From Lachnoclostridium sp. UBA5725 (GTDB lineage Bacteria > Bacillota > Clostridia > Lachnospirales > Lachnospiraceae): DNA of 64,000 nt. The stretch spans positions 38,661 to 102,660 of the forward strand of contig DIGJ01000001.1 in NCBI GenBank assembly GCA_002419585.1, written 5' to 3'. The notes beneath the pieces were generated by a model, which searched no databases, had not been told where the DNA came from, and saw nothing but the letters and a program-made list of their open reading frames with translations. Both the position numbers and the translations under genes were made by a program. This document shows, piece after piece, positions 16,913-24,757 of this stretch. How positions within the stretch are numbered: the first letter of the stretch is position 1; the number at the start of each line of letters is the position of its first letter.

Positions 16913-18131
16913 CGAAGTGAAATTATACAAAAGTTTTCGATTTAAGATTGTCCTTTATACCTTTCTAAGTATCATTTATACAGCAGCAACCGAGTTTTTG
17001 CTGTATCTAATATTTCAAGGAATTAAGAAAATTTTGATACTAGATGAATACAAAGTTGAATCGATTGAACAAAACACCATGTTATACAGTAAACTAAGCA
17101 ACAATGCGATTAGTAACAATATGCTAAATAACAGTGAATTCATGAACAACAATCTTACACCGCAAGCAGAGTCGATAAGAAGAGGCTATATGGGTGTGGG
17201 CATTTGCATTATTATATTGATTAGCATTACTATTTTTGTTCTCTATTTTTTGTTGCTGACGAAAAAGTTTTCGCTGTATTTAAAAGAAATTGTATTGGGA
17301 ATCGACAAGATTGCAAAAGGCGATTTGACGACGCGCATTCATCTAAAAGATGAAGATGAATTTTCCATTATCGGAGATCGTCTCAATGCCATGGCAGATG
17401 ATATACGGCTTCTCATGGAAAATGAACGAAAAAATGAGAAGATGAAAAATGATTTAATTACGAATGTTGCACACGATTTGCGAACACCGCTTACTTCCAT
17501 CATTGGGTATCTTGATATTACATTAAGGGATCCTAAACTGGAAGTGGATACTAGAAATAAATATATTCAGGTGGCTTTTGATAAAGCGCTTCGATTAGAA
17601 AAGCTAATTGGAGACTTGTTTAGTTTTACCAAGTTTAGTTCGGGAGAGATGAAGCTAAATTTAGCACCAATTGATATCGTAAAGCTTATGGAACAGATGG
17701 CAGATGAATTTTATCCGGCTTTTCAGGAAGCTGATCTGAGCTTTGAATTCATTACAGAGTGCGAATCCGCCGTTGTTATTGCAGACGGAGATCTTTTGGC
17801 AAGAGCATTTTCAAACTTAATTAGCAATGCGGTCAAGTATGGAAAGAATGGAAAAAGCATCAAAATTCGTATTACACAGACCGAATGGGATGTTTCGGTA
17901 TTAGTCATAAACTATGGAGAAGTAATACCTAGGGCTGATCTTGAGCATGTGTTTGATCGTTTTTACAGGGTGGAAACTTCAAGAAATATAGAAACGGGTG
18001 GTACTGGTTTAGGGTTGGCGATTGCTAAAAAGGCAGTACTTATGCATAATGGAACGATTAAAGCTTCTAGCACACTAGAAGGTACTATATTTGAAATAAC
18101 GTTAAAGAAGGATAAAATTCATGAAAAATAG
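16902..18131 (+). CDS. VanS-like sensor histidine kinase
   Basis: About 409 residues. Two membrane segments (about 20-40 and 94-120) enclose a short extracytoplasmic loop of about 55 residues rich in Asn and Ser; then a HAMP linker, a HisKA domain with the phospho-accepting His in VAHDLRTPLTSIIGYLD, and an ATPase domain with N box (NLISNAVKYG) and G box (GGTGLGLAIAKKAV). The start TTG 16902 overlaps the regulator gene; a GTG at 16918 is in another frame. The short loop suggests sensing at or in the membrane. Confidence 0.93.
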   Translation: MKSSEVKLYKSFRFKIVLYTFLSIIYTAATEFLLYLIFQGIKKILILDEYKVESIEQNTMLYSKLSNNAISNNMLNNSEFMNNNLTPQAESIRRGYMGVGICIIILISITIFVLYFLLLTKKFSLYLKEIVLGIDKIAKGDLTTRIHLKDEDEFSIIGDRLNAMADDIRLLMENERKNEKMKNDLITNVAHDLRTPLTSIIGYLDITLRDPKLEVDTRNKYIQVAFDKALRLEKLIGDLFSFTKFSSGEMKLNLAPIDIVKLMEQMADEFYPAFQEADLSFEFITECESAVVIADGDLLARAFSNLISNAVKYGKNGKSIKIRITQTEWDVSVLVINYGEVIPRADLEHVFDRFYRVETSRNIETGGTGLGLAIAKKAVLMHNGTIKASSTLEGTIFEITLKKDKIHEK

Positions 18132-20304
18132 GTGTTATAGGTTAGTTTTTTTATTTCTATTAATCGTAAGCCTTTTTACAGGTTGTAGCAGCAAGACGGA
18201 TTATTTGACGAGTACACAAGAAACAACCGAGGAAAATGAATCAATTACAGAAACGGATACCATGGAAGGAAATGGTCTTACGGTATCCGTCCAATTCGGT
18301 TATCAGAAATTTGTAAAGAGTGGAAGATATGCAAGATGTGTTGTTACGGTTGAAAATGAAGCAAAAGATTTCACTGGATCCATTCTCGTTGGATTTTCTT
18401 CTGGAAATGTTCGAGAAGTTGCATATAAAAAAGAGATTTCCGTGTTATCTAAGAAATCAGAACAATATGAAATTGCCATTCCGATGAATTCAAGAAGTGA
18501 TGAGGTTACGGTTTCCATTCATGATGAAAAAGATTCACAGATTTTGACAAAAAAGATAAAGGTCAATCTAGCCTATAATAGTGATATGGCATATGTTGGT
18601 GTGCTGACAGAGGATGCCTCACATTTTGCATCCTTTGTTGGAAGTAAAGTAAAACTCTTTTTCTTGTCAAAAGAAGAATTTCCAGAAGATATTTTATGCC
18701 TTGATAGCTTAGATGCGATTCTGATCGATGATTTCGATCTAAGTACGCTGACGCAGGGACAAAGAAATGCATTGGAACGTTTTTCCAAAGATGCAAGTGT
18801 TATTTCACTCGACAAAAACTGGAATATTGAAAACGAATTAGAACAAAAGATAGAGGAACATTTAAGTACCAATTCAAAAATCCGTATTGAAAAGGAAGCA
18901 AATGGGAATATTGGTAATTATACAGCATATTCGAGTGCACAGGTAAAGGATACCAAAAAGTTACCTGGCTTGCTAAAATATGCAATTGCTATTCTTTGTT
19001 ACCTTATTATAATAGGCCCTCCACTTTATTTTGTACTAAAAAAAATAGATAAGCCTGGTGCGCTTTGGCCTTTGGTTCCGATTCTATCCGCGGTTTTTGC
19101 TTTGCTGATTTATGGAATGGGTACGAAAACACGGTTGACACAACCATACATAGGATATCTGTCGATTATGGATATTGGGGTAGAGAATTCCCATGAACAG
19201 GTTTTGTTTACCTTAACATCACCTTATAATGCAGGATATGAGGTAACACTTCCAAAAGATTATAACATTGCCACTGTAAATAACGACTTGGGGTATATGG
19301 GAAGCAGTTATCTTAGCAACAAAATAGGTGGAAATCTAATGAATGAATTCAATACCAGCATTCATTGGGTGGAGGATGAAACAAAAATTACAGTTGCAGA
19401 TAATGCTGCTTTTTCAAATGGATATTATAAAGCCGATCGAACATTGGATGGTGGAATGGACCTAAAAGGCGATATTCATATGTCAAAGGATTATAAGGTG
19501 ACAGGTACCGTTATGAATTCTACGGGATATAATCTGACAAATGCGTGTTTGTGTGTGGGAGATGTGTATGTTGTAATCGGAAATATAAAAGCCGGTGAAA
19601 CGGTGATATTAGACAACTTGCAACAAGAAATCCTGACTAGCTCAGTCGAGCTGTATGAAGAAAAAACATTAGAATATCTGGCGGGGGGCAATCCTAAAAA
19701 CGACAAACGAAACGTAAGAATGTCTAGAATATATAATGCATATCAGTATTTTTTGGAAGACAGAATGCTGGCATTTACAAAAGAGGACTGCGAACTCGTT
19801 GGATTTGCAGAAACGGAACAAGAATCTGAAATTTTTGGTAAGATTAATTACCCAAAAGACGGAATATCAATGATAACGATGCAAGGAACTGCCAATTATA
19901 CGTTAGATGAAACAACATTTATACCAAATCTAGATGTTTACATGCATGCGGAAGATACGTATTACTACGATACCTATCGTTATATGAATAGCGATACCAT
20001 GAAATTCCAACTTCAATTTGATAAGACGGATAAAATAACGTCTTTGATTTATTCGAAAGAGCTCAATAATGAGTTTAAAGAAGATAGTTGGAGTGGATTC
20101 AATGGTACAATAAAGGCGTACAACTATGTAACGCAGCAATATGATAACTTGTTTACTGGTGGTGAAAGGAAAACCATAAGCAACATATCACCATATCTTA
20201 GTAAGAATAACAGTATGTCACTTTTGATGGAAGCAAAGGCAGACAAACAAAACAATAAAACCATTACAATTCCAGTTTTATCGGCAGTAAAGGAGGCCAA
20301 GTAG
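18121..20304 (+). CDS. large lipoprotein with two membrane segments, function unknown
   Basis: 727 residues. A lipoprotein signal peptide ends in the lipobox LFTGC (Cys near residue 21), followed by a Ser/Thr/Glu-rich linker, an extracytoplasmic domain to about residue 275, two close membrane segments (about 282-308 and 318-338) and a second extracytoplasmic part of nearly 390 residues. I do not recognise the family. The 11-base overlap with the kinase gene and the ABC ATPase starting at the base after its stop codon tie it to the transporter, probably as an exported-substrate or sensing component. Confidence 0.85.
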   Translation: MKNRCYRLVFLFLLIVSLFTGCSSKTDYLTSTQETTEENESITETDTMEGNGLTVSVQFGYQKFVKSGRYARCVVTVENEAKDFTGSILVGFSSGNVREVAYKKEISVLSKKSEQYEIAIPMNSRSDEVTVSIHDEKDSQILTKKIKVNLAYNSDMAYVGVLTEDASHFASFVGSKVKLFFLSKEEFPEDILCLDSLDAILIDDFDLSTLTQGQRNALERFSKDASVISLDKNWNIENELEQKIEEHLSTNSKIRIEKEANGNIGNYTAYSSAQVKDTKKLPGLLKYAIAILCYLIIIGPPLYFVLKKIDKPGALWPLVPILSAVFALLIYGMGTKTRLTQPYIGYLSIMDIGVENSHEQVLFTLTSPYNAGYEVTLPKDYNIATVNNDLGYMGSSYLSNKIGGNLMNEFNTSIHWVEDETKITVADNAAFSNGYYKADRTLDGGMDLKGDIHMSKDYKVTGTVMNSTGYNLTNACLCVGDVYVVIGNIKAGETVILDNLQQEILTSSVELYEEKTLEYLAGGNPKNDKRNVRMSRIYNAYQYFLEDRMLAFTKEDCELVGFAETEQESEIFGKINYPKDGISMITMQGTANYTLDETTFIPNLDVYMHAEDTYYYDTYRYMNSDTMKFQLQFDKTDKITSLIYSKELNNEFKEDSWSGFNGTIKAYNYVTQQYDNLFTGGERKTISNISPYLSKNNSMSLLMEAKADKQNNKTITIPVLSAVKEAK

Positions 20305-21246
20305 ATGTTAGAAATACAAGGTTTATACAAACATTACGGCAAATTTACGGCATTGAATGGTCTTAACTTAGAACTAAAAAAAGGGGAACTTTTCGGATTT
20401 GTTGGACCAAATGGAGCAGGAAAAACAACGACAATGAAAATCGTTTCAGGCCTTTTAAACGCTGATGCAGGAGACGTTTTCGTAGACGGGATTAATATTC
20501 GAAAAGATAAGAAAAAGTTAAAAGAAAAGATTGGATATATGCCAGATTTCTTCGGTGTCTATGACAATCTAAAGGTTGTAGAATACATGGAGTTTTACGC
20601 ATCTATTTACGGAATAGAAGGAAAACCAGCCAAGAAATTGATTTATGAACTGCTCGAATTAGTGAATCTTTCGGAGTGTGCAGGAAATTATGTGGATGGG
20701 CTGTCTAGAGGAATGAAGCAAAGATTATGTTTGGCAAGATGCTTAATCCATGACCCGGAGCTACTTATTCTTGATGAACCAGCATCTGGTCTGGATCCTC
20801 GCGCAAGATTTGAGATGAAGGAAATACTTCGAAATCTTAATCATAAGGGAAAGACGATTATCATTAGTTCGCACATTTTGCCTGAATTGTCACAAATGTG
20901 TTCGACCATCGGAATTATCCAAAAAGGAACGATGGTTCTAAAGGGTACGGTAGAAGAAATCATGCAACAGATGAATGTATCGAATCCACTTCTGATTCAG
21001 GTGGTAGAAGGGCAGGATAAAGTGATTTCCTTATTAAAGAGGAATCCTTTTGTAGAAAACATTGCAATAAAAGGTAGCAATTATTCCATTGGTTTCAAAG
21101 GTAATAAGGTGGAGGAAGCAAATCTTCTTCATTCATTAATCGAAAATGATATTCGAATATCATCTTTCTTTCGACAGGAAGGTACATTAGAATCGTTGTT
21201 TATACAGATAACAAAAGAAGAGGAGGGTGAAAAGATTGAAGTTTAG
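20305..21246 (+). CDS. ABC transporter ATP-binding protein
   Basis: 313 residues with Walker A GPNGAGKTTT (about 33-42), signature LSRGMKQRLCLARCL and Walker B LLILDEPASGLDP. AAGGAGG lies seven bases before the ATG, inside the end of the lipoprotein gene. It energises the ABC-2 permease encoded next, in an operon led by a two-component system. The substrate is unknown; the pairing with a VanS-like kinase recalls antimicrobial or envelope-stress export modules, by analogy only. Confidence 0.93.
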   Translation: MLEIQGLYKHYGKFTALNGLNLELKKGELFGFVGPNGAGKTTTMKIVSGLLNADAGDVFVDGINIRKDKKKLKEKIGYMPDFFGVYDNLKVVEYMEFYASIYGIEGKPAKKLIYELLELVNLSECAGNYVDGLSRGMKQRLCLARCLIHDPELLILDEPASGLDPRARFEMKEILRNLNHKGKTIIISSHILPELSQMCSTIGIIQKGTMVLKGTVEEIMQQMNVSNPLLIQVVEGQDKVISLLKRNPFVENIAIKGSNYSIGFKGNKVEEANLLHSLIENDIRISSFFRQEGTLESLFIQITKEEEGEKIEV

Positions 21247-22138
21247 AATGAATCCGGTATATAAAAAAGAGCTTAAAATAAGCGTTCGAACAGTCCGAAT
21301 GGCAATGATTATACTAGGATACAACGCAGTTCTAGCATTAATTGGCCTTTTATCTTTTTACTTTACTTTTAATTATAGTTTTAACAATAACATCGATTAT
21401 TCAGGAATTTTACAGATTTACTTGATTTTGGCGGTGATTGAGTTTGGGCTTGTGCTATTTGTTGTTCCGGCATTTACCGCAAGCGCAATATCGGGTGAGC
21501 GGGAAAAACAGACACTCGAGATATTACTTACAACAAAGCTAAAACCCTCTCAAATTATATTTGGTAAACTGTTGTCTTCGATTAGTAGTACGTTATTGCT
21601 GGTGTTTTCGAGCCTACCAATATTAGCGATTGTCTTTTCTATTGGTGGCATTCGATTATTTGACTTGATTCAGCTTATGCTTTTTTGCGTAACAACGGCA
21701 ATTTTTGTCGGTAGCATTGGTATTTTCTTTTCTACCTGTTTTAAAAAGACGGTTCCTTCTACGGTATTCACATATGGGAGCATTATTTTGCTGGTTATTG
21801 GAACACTGGCAATCATCGCGGTAAGTTATATGATTGGAGTGCGAAATTATGACAATCTGTATTCTGCAAGCAGCACGATGATAGAATACAATCCTCCGGG
21901 AGTTGGGCATGCGATTAATTTGTTGCTTATCAATCCCGCAGTTAGTCTTTTAGCATTATTGAGCAAGCAGTTTGGCAGCCCAAGTTATCTTTCCAGTCTT
22001 CTTTCTCATTACGGTAAGACAAATACTGTGATTTTCGACCACTGGTATGCGATTAGTATACTGATACAGATGTTACTTGCAGTTGTACTCCTTTGTATTT
22101 CGGTTCGAACATTAGATCCCTTAAAAAATAAAAAATAA
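21236..22138 (+). CDS. ABC-2 type permease
   Basis: About 300 residues with six hydrophobic segments and the loop TASAISGEREKQTLEILLTTKL, typical of ABC-2 permeases. The start is uncertain: GTG 21227 directly abuts AGGAGG, TTG 21236 has a nine-base spacing and is my choice, ATG 21248 is 21 bases away. It overlaps the ATPase gene. A terminator follows the stop and closes the operon. Confidence 0.9.
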   Translation: MKFRMNPVYKKELKISVRTVRMAMIILGYNAVLALIGLLSFYFTFNYSFNNNIDYSGILQIYLILAVIEFGLVLFVVPAFTASAISGEREKQTLEILLTTKLKPSQIIFGKLLSSISSTLLLVFSSLPILAIVFSIGGIRLFDLIQLMLFCVTTAIFVGSIGIFFSTCFKKTVPSTVFTYGSIILLVIGTLAIIAVSYMIGVRNYDNLYSASSTMIEYNPPGVGHAINLLLINPAVSLLALLSKQFGSPSYLSSLLSHYGKTNTVIFDHWYAISILIQMLLAVVLLCISVRTLDPLKNKK

Positions 22139-22150
22139 AACGATAAAAAT

Positions 22151-22190
22151 GCCACCAAACTATGTTAAAACATAACGTTGGTGGCTTTTT
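22151..22190 (+). terminator. intrinsic terminator of the two-component/ABC operon
   Basis: GCCACCAA pairs with TTGGTGGC, followed by five T, twelve bases after the permease stop. The sequence 22191-22325 is very AT-rich with no visible feature. Confidence 0.85.
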
Positions 22191-22325
22191 AATTGAAACT
22201 ATGAAAATGGAAGAAGAAAAATATATTTATATATTAGCATAAAAAATGGAAAAAGGATAGAGCTTTTTTGAAAATAATTAAAAATATTTTAATATCAAAT
22301 AAATTACGTAAGAAAAAATTAAGAA

Positions 22326-23126
22326 TTATAAGGGTGGGTTGAAGTTTTTGATCCTCTTCGAAACCTTTATTTTACTATATATTTCATTGTATTCTTCTTG
22401 GTTTAGCTTGTTGATGAAATTGCGCGGAAATTCTTTTGTCAGTCCTTTTTCTACTAAAAGATCTGCTGCTTTATTATAAGCGATTGCAGCTTCATCCTCG
22501 CAGGAGTATCTTCCTATAATATAATCTCCATTGATGTGTATTTTACTTACATAGATCGAAACACCTTTTTGTGTTACTTGTTGTACTCCGTGATACTTAT
22601 TTATAATAGCGATGTTTTCGTAGCGATAATCAGTATCATCTCCATTCATAAAAAGAAAATCGCGCCCTGGTACTGCAAAGTTTTTAATACCATATCGGGA
22701 AAGTATATTTACCTGCATTCCAAAGTCAGCAACAAATAAGTGGCCCCCACGCTTCATGATTTGGTGATTGGCATAATAAAACAAATCATCCACTGCAAAT
22801 TTCAGTGGGGTTTTCTGCTCTAAATAATATTCGAAGAAACGATGCCGAATATAGATTGGTGTTTTGAAATAAATTCCGTTGTCTCGAAAGTTAATTAAAA
22901 TCACCCACTTATGAAAGGAGAGAACGTGCTCTTTCGGAGAATACGAATTGATTTGATATGAGGGGGTTGTTAGTATGGCGTTAGCTAATTGATACGCCTG
23001 ATGGGCAGAAGTTTCCTGTGGGAAGCTTCCTAAACTAATATGCTTGTTTTTATAGGTAATGGAGGAACGATAATAGGTTTCTCCATTTTTCTTTTTTGCA
23101 GGGTATACACCGGGGAGACGAGTCAT
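22326..23126 (-). CDS. AP2-domain protein with HNH-like middle region
   Basis: 266 residues. The first 50 residues (GVYPAKKKNGETYYRSSI ... LGSFPQETSAHQAY) and a region near 185-235 (YVSKIHINGDYIIGRYSC ... EAAIAYNKAADLL) both have the pattern of AP2/ERF DNA-binding domains. The middle (about 100-180), ending FMNGDDTDYRYENIAII, resembles the NGDxxDNRxxNL part of HNH homing endonucleases, but the HNH histidines are not clear. In bacteria such AP2 proteins are mostly homing endonucleases or relatives; this one stands alone in an ordinary intergenic position and may be a domesticated DNA-binding protein. The leader contains two small hairpins (23163-23195 and 23198-23220). Confidence 0.75.
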   Translation of the reverse strand: MTRLPGVYPAKKKNGETYYRSSITYKNKHISLGSFPQETSAHQAYQLANAILTTPSYQINSYSPKEHVLSFHKWVILINFRDNGIYFKTPIYIRHRFFEYYLEQKTPLKFAVDDLFYYANHQIMKRGGHLFVADFGMQVNILSRYGIKNFAVPGRDFLFMNGDDTDYRYENIAIINKYHGVQQVTQKGVSIYVSKIHINGDYIIGRYSCEDEAAIAYNKAADLLVEKGLTKEFPRNFINKLNQEEYNEIYSKIKVSKRIKNFNPPL

Positions 23127-23162
23127 ATTTTATCCTCATTTCTGCGCTGCTTCCTCGCATAT

Positions 23163-23220
23163 CAAGTTTGCGCGCGCAGCGCAGACACAAACTTGTAGTG
23201 TGAATGTTATTTGTTCACAC
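23163..23220 (-). repeat. two adjacent small hairpins in the AP2 gene leader
   Basis: CAAGTTTG (23163-23170) pairs with CAAACTTG (23188-23195) around a GC-rich loop of GCGC repeats, and GTGTGAA (23198-23204) pairs with TTCACAC (23214-23220). They lie 37-94 bases before the AP2 start. The rest of 23221-23520 is AT-rich without a gene. Confidence 0.5.
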
Positions 23221-23526
23221 TCATCTTCTTGCTTTTTTAGTTTACCATATAAAAAAGAGATGGAAAAGAGAGAAAACGACATAAAATGACAAATAAAATT
23301 TGTGGAAAAACAGGTGGTATATTTTGAGAAAAATAGGATAGAATATTACATAAATGTTACATCAAAAACTTAAAAAACAGCGAAAAAACGTTTCTACAGC
23401 ACTAGAATAGTAAAATATATAAAAATAAGTTAACAATTCGTTAATAATTAATGCAAAATACAATTGACATAATGCATATAAAAATATCGATAGACCACCA
23501 TTATATAGTGCAATATTAACATATAA

Positions 23527-23545
23527 AGGAAAAATATGGAAACAA
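23527..23545 (+). repeat. direct repeat copy 1 in the sleB leader
   Basis: AGGAAAAATATGGAAACAA, 18 of 19 identical to the copy at 23631. It includes a Shine-Dalgarno-like AGGA and an ATG opening the four-codon frame Met-Glu-Thr-Thr-stop. Confidence 0.7.
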
Positions 23546-23581
23546 CTTAGAGTGGTATTTCCTGAAAATTAGCAAAACTTA

Positions 23582-23609
23582 TTGACACAAAATTAGTAGA
23601 TGCTATAAT
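23582..23609 (+). promoter_or_regulatory. promoter of the SleB-type hydrolase gene
   Basis: TTGACA at 23582-23587, a 16-base spacer and TATAAT at 23604-23609: a close fit to the vegetative consensus, 64 bases before the start codon. Confidence 0.75.
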
Positions 23610-23630
23610 CCATGTAGTTCCATTTTATAC

Positions 23631-23649
23631 AGGAAAAACATGGAAACAA
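23631..23649 (+). repeat. direct repeat copy 2 in the sleB leader
   Basis: AGGAAAAACATGGAAACAA, 104 bases after copy 1 and just downstream of the promoter. The ATG at 23640 opens a 22-codon upstream frame. Confidence 0.7.
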
Positions 23650-23708
23650 AAAAGAAAGAAATGAGGAAGTATTATGCAAAAACAACACTCGTTTCTTCTA
23701 AGTGCTAA
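23640..23708 (+). CDS. possible 22-codon leader peptide overlapping sleB start
   Basis: ATG at 23640 follows AGGA by six bases and starts with Met-Glu-Thr and a Lys-rich run; it ends at TAA 23706-23708 after crossing the start codon of the hydrolase (23674) in another frame. Translation of this frame would compete with or couple to the main gene. There is no proof that it is translated; support is the good spacing and the repetition of its first codons in copy 1 of the direct repeat. Confidence 0.35.
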   Translation: METKKKEMRKYYAKTTLVSSKC

Positions 23709-24375
23709 GAGCAAAGTATGGTTGTTTGCAATTATTTATTGCATCATGGTAGGTGCTCTGATCTACAGTACAGGTGACGCACAAGCAGAAAGTGAAACAA
23801 CTTCAATTGTCTATGCTCAGGGTAAGACAGTGGTTGCTACAGCAAATGCGCAAGAAGAAACAATGGATAGCACGCAGATACCTCTTGAGGAAGAAGCTGG
23901 GGTGCAAATGGAGGAAAGCGCTCAGGCGATGCAACTTCAATTAGCAGATGAAATTGCAAGTGCAGAAAAGACAAGAAGAGAATTAGAAGAAAAGAAAATA
24001 TATTTATCCAAATCGGATACCGAAATTTTGTACAGAATCGTTGAGGCAGAGGCAACAGGTCAAGAGATTGAAGGAAAGATGCTGGTAGCCAATGTAATAT
24101 TAAATCGAGTAAACAGTGATGAATTTCCGGATACAGTGGAAGATGTAGTATTTGCGAACAAACAGTTTTCACCAATACGTGATGGCCGGTATTATAAAGT
24201 TACAATTACAAAAGAAACGAAAGAGGCTGTCGAACGAGTATTGAATGGAGATGATGAATCCCATGGTGCGGTCTATTTTATGTCAAGAAAGAGAGCAAGT
24301 GCCAAGAATGTGAGCTGGTTTGATAATCACCTAACTAGAGTTGCTGTTTATGGGGCTCATGAATTTTATAAATAA
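23674..24375 (+). CDS. SleB/CwlJ-type cell-wall hydrolase
   Basis: 233 residues: N-terminal membrane anchor or uncleaved signal (about 14-34), an Ala/Glu/Gln-rich linker, then the Hydrolase_2 domain (about 110-233) with ILYRIVEAEATGQ, NVILNRV and the terminal VAVYGAHEFYK. SleB-type enzymes are lytic transglycosylases that act on spore cortex or vegetative peptidoglycan; the catalytic Glu is expected in the VEAEA segment. AATGAGGAAG precedes the ATG. The strong vegetative-type promoter argues for expression outside sporulation. Confidence 0.9.
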   Translation: MQKQHSFLLSAKSKVWLFAIIYCIMVGALIYSTGDAQAESETTSIVYAQGKTVVATANAQEETMDSTQIPLEEEAGVQMEESAQAMQLQLADEIASAEKTRRELEEKKIYLSKSDTEILYRIVEAEATGQEIEGKMLVANVILNRVNSDEFPDTVEDVVFANKQFSPIRDGRYYKVTITKETKEAVERVLNGDDESHGAVYFMSRKRASAKNVSWFDNHLTRVAVYGAHEFYK

Positions 24376-24391
24376 CCGGAAGGGAAAGACG

Positions 24392-24584
24392 TGGAAGCTT
24401 TGTGTTGCTACGCTCCCTCATATACCGGTCGTTCAAAAAACAAACGCATAAACATGAATTGGAACCTCTGAGCAATCGACAATTCACTCTTTGGGAGTGA
24501 ATTGTCGATTGAGTTTCAAATTCATATGCTAAATGATTTTTTGAACGACCGGTATATGAGGGAGCTGGCAACACAAAGCTTCCA
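24392..24584 (+). repeat. long hairpin element, copy 3 (conserved-core family)
   Basis: Outer stem: 24392-24408 pairs perfectly with 24568-24584 (17 bp) and 24412-24440 with 24537-24565 (29 bp). Core 24446-24529: GCAT with ATGC, bulge AAAC, an 11-bp helix with one G-T pair, partly paired CTCTG/TTGAG, bulge AGCAA, a perfect 14-bp helix and loop TTTGG. The stem sequences differ from copies 1 and 2 while bulges and loop agree. It lies 16 bases after the SleB-type gene and about 90 bases before the thrC promoter, between genes on the same strand. Confidence 0.85.
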
Positions 24585-24677
24585 CTTTTTTGCTGCCGGT
24601 AGGTTAAAATATATTTTAAAATCCGTAAGTATCGTGAGTATAATTGTGGCACTTTATCGTATTAACTTTAAATAGTG

Positions 24678-24706
24678 TTGCAAGTGAAAGTAATACATGT
24701 TATAAT
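24678..24706 (+). promoter_or_regulatory. promoter of thrC
   Basis: TTGCAA at 24678-24683, 17-base spacer and TATAAT at 24701-24706, giving a leader of about 45 bases with no visible riboswitch. Confidence 0.7.
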
Positions 24707-24757
24707 CCTCACAAGTTATTTTTATATTAATTGACAGAAGTAGAAGGAGAAATGAAG

